The notes under the pieces are model-generated. The model ran no database searches, had not been told where the DNA came from, and saw nothing but the letters and a program-made list of their open reading frames with translations. The position numbers and the translations under genes are program-made. This document shows positions 1-6,028 of a stretch of 7,701 bases of DNA, one piece after another; within the stretch, counting starts at the first letter, position 1; each line of letters opens with the position of its first letter. Source of the DNA: CAZAMT01 sp964486145 (GTDB taxonomy: Bacteria > Bacteroidota > Bacteroidia > Bacteroidales > JAAAOM01); assembly GCA_964486145.1 (NCBI GenBank), contig CAZAMT010000197.1, forward strand, positions 1 to 7,701. The letters are read 5' to 3'.

Positions 1-582
1 ATGAATTATGAAATGAATAAAGATAAATTCAAAGTAGGAAAAGAAATTGAAGAAATTGAGGACTTGATTGAAGCGTATGTGTTTGCTCAGACGAACAAGC
101 TGAATGAAAAAAACTTATTGAATTGTCATAAAATATTTTCAGATACATTACTGATAAGAAGTAAGAGAGGAAAGTATCGTATTGAACAGACCGGTGTATT
201 TGGAAAAGAAGGTTTAGCATATATGGCAGTTGAACCTGAATGTTTAGAGAAGGAAATGAAATTATTCTTTCAGGATTTAAACGTGTTAATTTCATCTGAA
301 CTTAATGAAATTGAAGTTTTTTATTTTGCATCTTTGATTCATTTAAGATTTGCACATATACATCCATTTAGAGATGGAAACGGTAGGGCAGCCAGATTAA
401 TAGAGAAATGGTTTGTTGCAGAGAAATTAGGGCCTGATTTTTGGAAAATACCTTCAGAAGAATATTACAAAAACAACCAAGCGAAATATTATGAGACAAT
501 TAATCTTGGTGTGAATTTTTATGAATTGAATTATGATAAATGCATTGGATTTTTAGAAATGCTACCGAATTGTCTGAAATAA
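1..582 (+). CDS. Fic-domain protein (putative protein AMPylase), possibly 5'-truncated by the window edge
   Basis: Fic proteins usually transfer AMP (or another nucleotide/phosphate moiety) from a nucleotide to a hydroxyl side chain of a target protein. The complete active-site motif HPFRDGNGRAAR is at residues 121-132, matching HxFx(D/E)GNGRxxR with catalytic His121 and no substitution. Upstream are the family's usual helices and the 'GKYR...VFG' beta-hairpin region (about 57-68). The inhibitory (S/T)xxxE(G/N) helix that restrains class II enzymes (N-terminal) or class III enzymes (C-terminal) is not visible in the 193 residues. In class II proteins it lies just before the part seen here, so it could be outside the window: the reading frame starts at base 1 and the true start may be further upstream. 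No FicA-like antitoxin is seen downstream. Family assignment is firm; target and physiological role are unknown. Such Fic genes sit in varied accessory contexts, including restriction-modification loci, which cannot be tested here. Confidence 0.9.
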   Translation: MNYEMNKDKFKVGKEIEEIEDLIEAYVFAQTNKLNEKNLLNCHKIFSDTLLIRSKRGKYRIEQTGVFGKEGLAYMAVEPECLEKEMKLFFQDLNVLISSELNEIEVFYFASLIHLRFAHIHPFRDGNGRAARLIEKWFVAEKLGPDFWKIPSEEYYKNNQAKYYETINLGVNFYELNYDKCIGFLEMLPNCLK

Positions 583-716
583 AGCACGAAAAGAAGTTTT
601 CTGCATTTACAATAAAAGCCGTTTCTTTTTTTGGGGATAACATTGAAGGCAATCAATATAGAAGCAAACCAAAAGATTTGTCTGGAACAATTCCTGAGCT
701 TTTTGAGAAGGCATAG
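540..716 (+). pseudogene. short protein-like reading frame overlapping the fic 3' end; unidentified small gene or gene remnant
   Basis: A reading frame in phase 3 (fic is in phase 1) opens at an ATG at 540 inside fic and ends at TAG 714-716, encoding 58 residues. From about base 582 its composition looks like a real protein rather than chance: charged and aliphatic residues, then GDNIEGNQYRSKPKDL (residues 32-47), ending SGTIPELFEKA. There is no ribosome binding site near 540, and a stop (TAA 537-539) closes the frame just upstream. The simplest reading is the 3' tail of a gene whose front was lost by a deletion abutting fic, but an independent small overlapping gene is possible. I do not recognise the family. 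The opposite-strand frame over the same stretch looks less protein-like and I consider it a shadow. Confidence 0.35.
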
Positions 717-762
717 ATTTTTTAAACAACAACTTAGCCTTATGAATTAACTTCCTTAAACT

Positions 763-820
763 CCCCGAAAAAATATCGGGGCAGACAGTCCTTCCCCTAT
801 AAATCGGGGCAAGTTGTCCT
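763..820. repeat. GC-rich hairpin and imperfect direct-repeat cluster in a convergent intergenic region
   Basis: Inside an otherwise AT-rich gap, CCCCGA (763-768) pairs perfectly with TCGGGG (776-781) around a 7-base A-rich loop. A second, weaker hairpin pairs CCCC (794-797) with GGGG (806-809). The 17-base unit starting ATCGGGGCA at 775 recurs at 803 with 13/17 identity; both copies end GTCC. The cluster lies between the end of the fic-side genes and the end of the minus-strand cupin gene, so it could be a bidirectional transcription end. However, neither strand shows a U-tract directly after the stem, so a classical intrinsic terminator is not supported. It may be a dispersed intergenic palindrome of the kind common in Bacteroidota. 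Confidence 0.4.
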
Positions 821-860
821 CGGTTCATAAATTAATATAATAACTTATGTATAGGGCAGG

Positions 861-1763
861 TTAGGCAGCTTTGTTGCGATTACATTGTTTTGTCACCAAT
901 TTGAGTTTTTGATTTGCCCGACGGTGCGCGATGGCTTCCTTGTATTCAAACCATCGTTTTCCCAGCGTTCCGCGCATCATCTCATCAATATGCGTAAGTA
1001 AGCCTACATTGTATAACCCCCTGAATCGTCTTAAAACGTGTGGGCTCAATGATCGCATGTTAACAGCCCATCCTCCTTCAAGATATTTAATGTAGTGCCA
1101 GTACCCGCTTGGCATAAAAAGTGTATCTCCCGGTTCCAGAATGCCTTCCGAGCCTTTGATAAATTTTAAACCAGGATGTTTTTTAAAATCAGGATTCTCA
1201 ATGTCTACAGAACTGTGAACATTGAACGGATACCGGTATAAAAATGTTGAATATTCCGGTGAGAATAAAACAACATGTTTTTTTCCATGCAGTTGTGTTA
1301 AAAACACATTGCTCCAGTCCATATCCTGATGAATACGGACAACCGAGTTGGCTCCACCAAAAAACATGAATTGAAATCTTCTTCCGGTTAAAAATCCCGG
1401 ACATAAATCAGGGAAATCAAAATCATTCCGCAAATCTGGTTTATGCGTAAACGGATTGAAAAGAAATATACGCAAATCGGTTGGTTTTGTCGTAATTAAA
1501 TCGAGGTATTGAGCAAATTTCATCTTTTCGTGCGGATTTTTAAAGGAACGATCCATCGCACTTTTCTTTTCATTAAAAACGCCAACCTCTTTATTTCCCA
1601 AATGTTCTTTCAGATAATTGATGTTCCATTTCTCAAACGCTGGATATTTCTTGAAATAGCCTCTTAGAATTACCGGTTTTTCAGGCAACCAGTACTTTTC
1701 TTGAAATTGATCAGGTGTGATGTCATCAGCAACATCAATCGGATGATGATAATCGACACTCAT
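861..1763 (-). CDS. JmjC-like cupin (cupin_8) protein, putative Fe(II)/2-oxoglutarate-dependent oxygenase
   Basis: The 300-residue product has the cupin_8 / JmjC fold signature of FIH-like hydroxylases. An N-terminal 'KPVILRGYFKKYPAFEKW' segment (about 29-46) precedes the metal site: HxD is His145 and Asp147 in RIHQDMDWSN, and the distal histidine is His223 in MPSGYWHYI. GKKHVVLFSP (160-169) and PGDTLFMPSG (211-220) are the conserved strands between them, and the basic residue in the first is a candidate 2-oxoglutarate contact. Known members hydroxylate protein side chains or small molecules in the cytoplasm; no signal peptide is seen. I chose the ATG at 1763. A longer frame to 1820 would add 19 hydrophobic residues that overlap the end of egtD and do not belong to the fold. 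It lies 41 bases downstream of egtD on the same strand with no terminator between, so co-transcription is likely. The exact substrate is unknown; hercynine or a protein histidine are guesses from context. Confidence 0.87.
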   Translation of the reverse strand: MSVDYHHPIDVADDITPDQFQEKYWLPEKPVILRGYFKKYPAFEKWNINYLKEHLGNKEVGVFNEKKSAMDRSFKNPHEKMKFAQYLDLITTKPTDLRIFLFNPFTHKPDLRNDFDFPDLCPGFLTGRRFQFMFFGGANSVVRIHQDMDWSNVFLTQLHGKKHVVLFSPEYSTFLYRYPFNVHSSVDIENPDFKKHPGLKFIKGSEGILEPGDTLFMPSGYWHYIKYLEGGWAVNMRSLSPHVLRRFRGLYNVGLLTHIDEMMRGTLGKRWFEYKEAIAHRRANQKLKLVTKQCNRNKAA

Positions 1764-1804
1764 AGCCGTTTGGTTTAAAATATATAATAAGTTAACAATA
1801 AAAC

Positions 1805-2764
1805 TTACACAACATACCAAACAGAATCTACATAGTATTGTTTACTGTCAAATAAATTTTTTTTCACTTCAAATCCGCTCATTCCGGCTAATTCATCGAT
1901 TTGTTTCAGGGTGTACTTTCGTGACGTTTCGGTGTAAATATATTCCCCTTCATCAAAACTTATCTGATTATCTTCTCCATTCAGTTGAACCTCCTGTTTA
2001 AATTTACTGATAAGAAAACTTTTTGCTTCACCGGTAGCCGGATCATACGTTGGGTAATGACCAAATTTTTCCGGATTAAAATTGGCACCCATTTCCCGGT
2101 TGATCCTTTTCAATAAGTTAATATTAAAGCTTTTTGTTACATCACTTTTGTCATTGTATGCATTTAATATAACCTGTGGATCCTTTTGCAGATCAAAGCC
2201 AATCATAAAAATATCTCCTTTATTCAACTTTTTTCTAACGGAAGTCAGAAATGCTAAGCATTCATCATACGTGAAATTTCCTATGTTCGAACCCAGAAAA
2301 AGTACAACTTTCTTGTCACAATTTTTCTTTGTAATAATGTCGAGAGCTTCAAAATAATCGGCTTCCACCGTTTCAACCCTTAATCCCGGTATTTCAGTTG
2401 CCAGGTTTTTTTGCAGCGTTTTCAGAATATTTCCGCTAATGTCAACCGGACTATAAATAAAATCAACATTTTTATCCGTAAAGTGATGCAATATCAGCTT
2501 GGTTTTATAAGCATCGCCTGCACCAAATTCAATCAAGCTGAATCCCCTGGCATTTTCGATGAACAGGTTGAGTATTTTTGATTTATTGTTATCTAGAATT
2601 TCATATTCACACCGGGTGAGGTAATATTCTTCCAATTTCATGATTTTTTGAAAGAGTCTGTCACCTTCAGCATCATAGAAATATTTAGACGGGATATACT
2701 TTGGTTTAGATTTTAATCCATCAATGATGTCCTGAAAAAATTGCCCATTCATATTTGTTTTCAT
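1805..2764 (-). CDS. egtD: EgtD-type L-histidine Nalpha-methyltransferase
   Basis: EgtD uses three S-adenosylmethionine molecules to trimethylate the alpha-amino group of histidine, giving hercynine, the first step of ergothioneine synthesis in the cytoplasm. The 319-residue product matches the family length (mycobacterial EgtD is about 320). Visible in order: KYFYD (27-31), EYYLTRCE (46-53), SAM-loop IEFGAGDAYKT (78-88), VDIS with Asp108, EADYF with Asp136, LFLGSNIGNF (155-164, Asn163), AYND with Tyr203, and TETS (278-281). Tyr47, Asn163, Tyr203, Glu279 and Ser281 align by motif with the histidine-binding residues known from mycobacterial EgtD, so histidine specificity is plausible. The frame is open to 2878, but those 38 extra residues are the egtB tail read in the wrong phase. 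I therefore start at the ATG at 2764, one base after the egtB stop (TGA 2766-2768), which suggests translational coupling. The ATG at 2752 is an alternative. The cupin oxygenase gene follows 41 bases downstream. Confidence 0.92.
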   Translation of the reverse strand: MKTNMNGQFFQDIIDGLKSKPKYIPSKYFYDAEGDRLFQKIMKLEEYYLTRCEYEILDNNKSKILNLFIENARGFSLIEFGAGDAYKTKLILHHFTDKNVDFIYSPVDISGNILKTLQKNLATEIPGLRVETVEADYFEALDIITKKNCDKKVVLFLGSNIGNFTYDECLAFLTSVRKKLNKGDIFMIGFDLQKDPQVILNAYNDKSDVTKSFNINLLKRINREMGANFNPEKFGHYPTYDPATGEAKSFLISKFKQEVQLNGEDNQISFDEGEYIYTETSRKYTLKQIDELAGMSGFEVKKNLFDSKQYYVDSVWYVV

Positions 2765-2765
2765 T

Positions 2766-2945
2766 TCAATTTTTGTCTTCGTCCAGCCGTATACCTGAAA
2801 ACTGCCAGCGCTTATTTGTTTGAAAAAAATTTCGATATGTTTTTCGTATATGTGTTTTTGGTGTTGCACAGGACCCACCTCTTAAAACCATTTGATTGAT
2901 CATGAATTTTCCGTTGTATTCGCCAAATGACTTATTTTCTTCCAT
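2766..2945 (-). pseudogene. egtB: 3' remnant of egtB (ergothioneine sulfoxide synthase), C-terminal FGE-sulfatase-like end only
   Basis: Translating the minus strand in the phase ending at TGA 2766-2768 gives 59 codons that contain the hallmark EgtB C-terminus: GEYNGKFMINQMVLRGGSCA (residues 8-27), then TPKTHIRKTYRNFF and KRWQFSGIRL before the stop. These match the end of the formylglycine-generating-enzyme-like domain of EgtB, which in full-length enzymes joins gamma-glutamylcysteine or cysteine sulfur to hercynine. Everything upstream is missing: the DinB-like domain with the iron-binding histidines and most of the FGE domain, including the usual GNVWEW segment. Resemblance to EgtB stops near 2924, and an in-frame TGA lies at 2961-2963. 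An ATG at 2945 could open a tiny frame, but 59 residues cannot form an active enzyme. The intact 3' end and its one-base spacing to egtD indicate an ancestral egtB-egtD operon with a 5' deletion. A missing piece through misassembly is an alternative. Confidence 0.88.
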
Positions 2946-3207
2946 ATTATAAAGTTGAATTCAAAACAATTATTATTTCAAACAGAATCTCATTCCCTTT
3001 GTTCATAAAAGAATTAGTGATTATCAACCCGATGATTCAAGTGCAAACTTAAAATAACTATAGGATTGTTTCTAAATAACGGAGATGCTTCATTCCTGAC
3101 TCTAAAATCAAAACCTACTATGGTTGAAGGATAAAATGGAGAATAACTGTGATACCATGAAACGACTTCCAACATGAATTGCTAAATTCGCAAAAACCCG
3201 TTTTTTT
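2946..3207. other. intergenic region between the divergent egt remnant and antiporter gene
   Basis: This 262-base AT-rich stretch separates the minus-strand egtB remnant from the plus-strand antiporter, and should hold the promoters for both directions. No clear TAnnTTTG element stands out; the best plus-strand candidate is TAAATTCG at 3183-3190 (one mismatch), without a good -33 partner. No EgtB-like sequence was found in the minus-strand frames I read here, so the deleted egtB part is not simply frameshifted. A 53-codon minus-strand frame (3014-3175) is present but not supported as a gene. Bases directly before the antiporter ATG are T-rich with no Shine-Dalgarno match. Confidence 0.5.
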
Positions 3208-5013
3208 ATGGTTGAAACAAATATTATTGGACTTGCCAGCATATTGATTTTAGGAATTGGAGCTCAATGGATTGCCTGGAAACTAAAATTTCCTTCCATA
3301 TTCTTTCTTCTGCTGTTTGGTTTTGTTGCCGGGCCATTGACTGGTTTTATTGATCCGGATCATTTGCTGGGGGAAACGTTAATGCCATTAATATCGATTT
3401 CTGTAGCCATTATATTATTTGAAGGTGGACTTTCATTAAGGATTAAAGAATTGCGGGAAATTGGCAAAGTGGTATTGCTTTTAATTACTGTGGGGGTGCT
3501 GGTAACGTGGGCAATAATAACCATTACTGCATATTATTTACTGGGATTGAACTTGCAAATTTCCGTTATCCTTGGGGCGATCCTGGTAGTGACAGGACCA
3601 ACGGTAATTGGTCCGTTACTTCGTCATATCAGGCCCACAACAAAAGTTGCCAATATTTTAAAATGGGAGGGAATCATCATTGATCCAATTGGAGCACTGC
3701 TGGCAGTGCTGGTTTTTGATACGATTCTTATTGGTGAGGTACAAGAAGCTACCCGGGTTATTTTACTAAACTTAGGCGGTATTGTAATTGCAGGAAGTCT
3801 CATCGGGTTGCTCTTTGCATGGTTTCTGGTATGGTTGATTAGCCGGTTTTTAATACCTGATTTTTTGCAGGAAACATTCACCTTAACCATGGTCATTGCA
3901 GCGTACATGGTCTCTGAGTTGATTCAGAAAGAATCGGGTTTGTTCGCAGCAACACTCATGGGTATTGTTCTTGATAACCAAAAACTGGTTACTATTAAAC
4001 ATATTGCAGAATTTAAAGAGAATTTGCGGGTTCTTATTATATCAAGTTTATTTATAATTCTTGCTGCACGGATGGATTTAGATAACATTACCATGATTAG
4101 TGTAAATAGTTTAATTTTTCTTGCTGTAATTATCCTCATTGCACGTCCGGTATCAGTTTTTTTATCAACAGTGCAATCGAAATTAAAATTTCGTGAAAAA
4201 CTTTTCCTTTCATGGATGGCGCCCCGGGGTATTGTTGCAGCAGCAATTGCTTCGGTGTTTGCTATTCGATTGTCTGAAACGGGAATGGAAGGATCAAATT
4301 ATATCGTACCGATTACGTTTATTGTCATTATTGGCACGGTAACCATCTATGGGTTAACATCAATGCCCGTGGCACGTTGGTTGAAGGTTGCCCAGTCTGA
4401 TCCGCAAGGCGTACTTTTTCTCGGAGCTGAGGACTGGCAGATTGAAATTGCCAAAATTTTAATGGATAAAGGTTATAAGGTTGCCATGATCGATTCAAAC
4501 CGTTCTCATGTGAACAAAGCACAACTTGCAGGAATAAAAACGTATTTTGGCAATGTGATGGCAAAAAATGTGATGGAATCCCTTGAACTTGAAGGTATTG
4601 GTAAATTACTGGCACTTACTCCAAACGATGAAGTCAATGCCATGGCTGTATTGCATATGGCTGAGATATTTAAAAGAGAAGAACTTTACCAGTTAATGCC
4701 AACATCGGTTAAGAATACTGCCGACTCGGAAACATCGTTTAAACATTTAAGGGGAAGGTATCTTTTTGGAGAAGGTATTACTTACCCATATCTCCGCAAA
4801 AGATTTGGAAATAAGGCTGTGATTAAATCTACCAGTTTGACAGAAAATTTTAATTATCAGGATTTCCTTGATTATTACAAAGGCCGAACAATCCCCTTGT
4901 TTTTGATTCGTGAAAACAATAACCTCCATGTATTTACAACAGATTCAAGAATTATTCCTAAACCGGGTAATACAGTTATTGCACTGGCTGATGGAACTGC
5001 AGGTAAGGAATAA
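3208..5013 (+). CDS. CPA1-family cation:proton antiporter with C-terminal TrkA-N-like domain
   Basis: An inner-membrane exchanger expected to swap Na+ or K+ for H+ for pH and salt homeostasis. Residues 1-395 form about 12 hydrophobic segments with CPA1 landmarks: FEGGLSL (71-77), VTGPTVIGPLLRHIRP (128-143), WEGIIIDPIGALLAVLVF (153-170) with the ion-site Asp159, and WMAPRGIVAAAIASVFAIR (336-354) with Arg340. The residue before Asp159 is Ile rather than the Asn of classical 'ND' NhaP/NHE proteins. Residues 401-490 resemble a TrkA-N (RCK) Rossmann domain: VLFLGAEDWQIEIAKILMDK, MIDSN, TYFGN and LALTPNDEVN. The glycine-rich loop, however, reads GAEDWQ instead of GxGxxG, so nucleotide binding may be altered. 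A further tail of about 100 residues follows. The 601-residue length fits antiporter-RCK fusions. The start at 3208 gives a natural first membrane segment. The gene is apparently monocistronic; the next gene has its own promoter. The transported ion cannot be read from sequence. Confidence 0.92.
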   Translation: MVETNIIGLASILILGIGAQWIAWKLKFPSIFFLLLFGFVAGPLTGFIDPDHLLGETLMPLISISVAIILFEGGLSLRIKELREIGKVVLLLITVGVLVTWAIITITAYYLLGLNLQISVILGAILVVTGPTVIGPLLRHIRPTTKVANILKWEGIIIDPIGALLAVLVFDTILIGEVQEATRVILLNLGGIVIAGSLIGLLFAWFLVWLISRFLIPDFLQETFTLTMVIAAYMVSELIQKESGLFAATLMGIVLDNQKLVTIKHIAEFKENLRVLIISSLFIILAARMDLDNITMISVNSLIFLAVIILIARPVSVFLSTVQSKLKFREKLFLSWMAPRGIVAAAIASVFAIRLSETGMEGSNYIVPITFIVIIGTVTIYGLTSMPVARWLKVAQSDPQGVLFLGAEDWQIEIAKILMDKGYKVAMIDSNRSHVNKAQLAGIKTYFGNVMAKNVMESLELEGIGKLLALTPNDEVNAMAVLHMAEIFKREELYQLMPTSVKNTADSETSFKHLRGRYLFGEGITYPYLRKRFGNKAVIKSTSLTENFNYQDFLDYYKGRTIPLFLIRENNNLHVFTTDSRIIPKPGNTVIALADGTAGKE

Positions 5014-5056
5014 AATATAAATATAGAGATTAATTTTTTTCGCTAAGGAAAATGTG

Positions 5057-5064
5057 TATATTTG
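5057..5064 (+). promoter_or_regulatory. Bacteroidota-type -7 promoter element for the antitoxin-toxin operon
   Basis: TATATTTG matches the Bacteroidota primary sigma factor -7 consensus TAnnTTTG at every fixed position and lies 29 bases before the antitoxin ATG. The expected -33 TTTG is represented only by a T-tract (5034-5040) followed by CG. The predicted transcript would start near 5070 and have a short leader of about 20-25 bases. Autoregulation by the antitoxin is typical of this family, but no obvious operator palindrome is seen. Confidence 0.5.
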
Positions 5065-5093
5065 TGGGTAAATTTATGTAAAAATACACCATT

Positions 5094-5513
5094 ATGGCTG
5101 AAAGATATAAAGCTCAGGAGCAAAAATTCCGAATCCTTGAAGAGCCGGTTTCAGGGTATGTTTCTGCCGATTATTACAACCTTGCCAACAGAGGAATATC
5201 AAAAAAGTATCTCAAGTTTGTATTAAAGCAGGCCAAATTATCCGTTGAAGAATTTATCAAAATACTGCCTATTTCCATTGATACCTACAAACGAAAGACG
5301 GAGTTTAACTCCACTGTCTCGGAGAAGGTACTTGAAGTTGAGGAAGTTTACCGTAAAGGAACAGCCGCATTTGGTGATTCTTTCTACGATTGGATGTCTA
5401 CTACCAATGTTGCCCTGGGAAATGTACAGCCCAAAAAATTATTAACCAATAGTTTTGGGATCCGCATGCTCCTTGATGAGATTGGCCGGATGGAACATGG
5501 AATTTTGGCCTGA
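5094..5513 (+). CDS. Xre/MbcA/ParS-like antitoxin with DUF2384 C-terminal domain
   Basis: The 139-residue protein has a central helical region (about 35-75, KKYLKFVLKQAKLSVEEFIK onward) that fits the Xre-like DNA-binding part of this antitoxin family. Its C-terminal DUF2384/MbcA module (about 85-139) shows FYDWMSTTNVALGNVQPKKL and ends with the characteristic GRMEHGILA. In characterised RES-Xre systems the antitoxin binds and blocks the RES toxin, with its C-terminus near the toxin active site, and represses its own operon. The ATG at 5094 follows a well-placed promoter element. Its stop codon overlaps the toxin start as TGATG (5511-5515), the usual arrangement for stoichiometric coupled translation. 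Antitoxin-first gene order is also typical. Family call is firm from the C-terminus and the partner gene; the DNA-binding part is less conserved. Confidence 0.9.
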   Translation: MAERYKAQEQKFRILEEPVSGYVSADYYNLANRGISKKYLKFVLKQAKLSVEEFIKILPISIDTYKRKTEFNSTVSEKVLEVEEVYRKGTAAFGDSFYDWMSTTNVALGNVQPKKLLTNSFGIRMLLDEIGRMEHGILA

Positions 5514-6007
5514 TGTTGGTTTACCGGATTGCGAAAAAAGAATTTATTGAAGATCTGTCGGGCACAGGAGCCGCACTTTACGGGGGCAGGTGGAACCCCA
5601 AAGGCATTAACATGGTATATACTGCGGGGAATATCGCACTGGCCTATGTTGAATTTTTGGTACACAATTATCATTTAATTAAAGAGACATCTATTTGCAT
5701 GGTAACTATTGCGTTACCACAAAAATTAAGCATCCTGGAGGTTTTTCCGGAAGAATTACCGGTAAAATGGTATGATCTGCGAAGTAAATTAGCTGTTACG
5801 CAGGAAATCGGTAAACGATTTATCCAACAAACAGGTGCTTATGTGTTGAAAGTGCCTTCTGCAGTGGTTCCCGGAGAATTTAATTACCTTTTGAATCCAA
5901 TGCACCAGGAACACCGGTATACGAAAATTATGAAAATCGTTGACCCGCTTAAATACGATAGCAGGCTGTTATCATCTTTTGTTTTTCTGTTATTGATAAT
6001 TGTATAA
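5513..6007 (+). CDS. RES-domain toxin (predicted NAD+-degrading)
   Basis: RES toxins deplete cellular NAD+ by cleaving or phosphorolysing it, causing growth arrest unless bound by their DUF2384 antitoxin. The 164-residue product shows GTGAALYGGRWNPKG (17-31), MVYTAG (34-39), ALAYVEFLVH (42-51) and LLNPMHQEH (126-134). Arg26, Tyr36 and Glu47 have the 10- and 11-residue spacing of the catalytic Arg-Tyr-Glu set of the family, so the enzyme looks active. Translation starts within the antitoxin stop (TGATG). Family members usually end soon after a 'DxRLL'-type motif (here DSRLL, 149-153); this one continues with 11 mostly hydrophobic residues (SSFVFLLLIIV), which looks like a lost stop or small frameshift at the 3' end, or an extra hydrophobic tail. 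It ends 21 bases before the lactate permease gene, with no terminator visible. Confidence 0.93.
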   Translation: MLVYRIAKKEFIEDLSGTGAALYGGRWNPKGINMVYTAGNIALAYVEFLVHNYHLIKETSICMVTIALPQKLSILEVFPEELPVKWYDLRSKLAVTQEIGKRFIQQTGAYVLKVPSAVVPGEFNYLLNPMHQEHRYTKIMKIVDPLKYDSRLLSSFVFLLLIIV

Positions 6008-6028
6008 ATACCCGGTAACACTTAAAAA

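Noticed and set aside
607..828. Minus-strand 73-codon frame after fic
   Set aside because: It runs through the GC-rich hairpin cluster and is antisense to a better protein-like frame; composition is not protein-like.
1764..1820. N-terminal 19-residue extension of the cupin protein (MVCCVSFIVNLLYIL...), resembling a signal peptide or membrane anchor
   Set aside because: It overlaps the end of the egtD coding sequence and the AT-rich spacer; the internal ATG at 1763 begins the conserved fold, and related oxygenases are cytosolic.
2765..2878. N-terminal 38-residue extension of EgtD
   Set aside because: The same bases encode the conserved EgtB C-terminus in another phase, and EgtD family similarity begins only at the MKTNMNGQFF segment.
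3014..3175. A 53-codon minus-strand frame upstream of the egtB remnant (starts MLEVVSWYHSYSPFYPS)
   Set aside because: No recognisable family, no ribosome binding site, stops on both sides, and it lies in the divergent promoter region; I saw no EgtB-like motif in it, so it is not used as extra egtB remnant.
3192..3205. AAAAAC/GTTTTT inverted repeat just before the antiporter start, looking like a terminator or attenuator
   Set aside because: The loop would be only two bases, so the hairpin cannot form as drawn, and the stem is nearly all A-T pairs.
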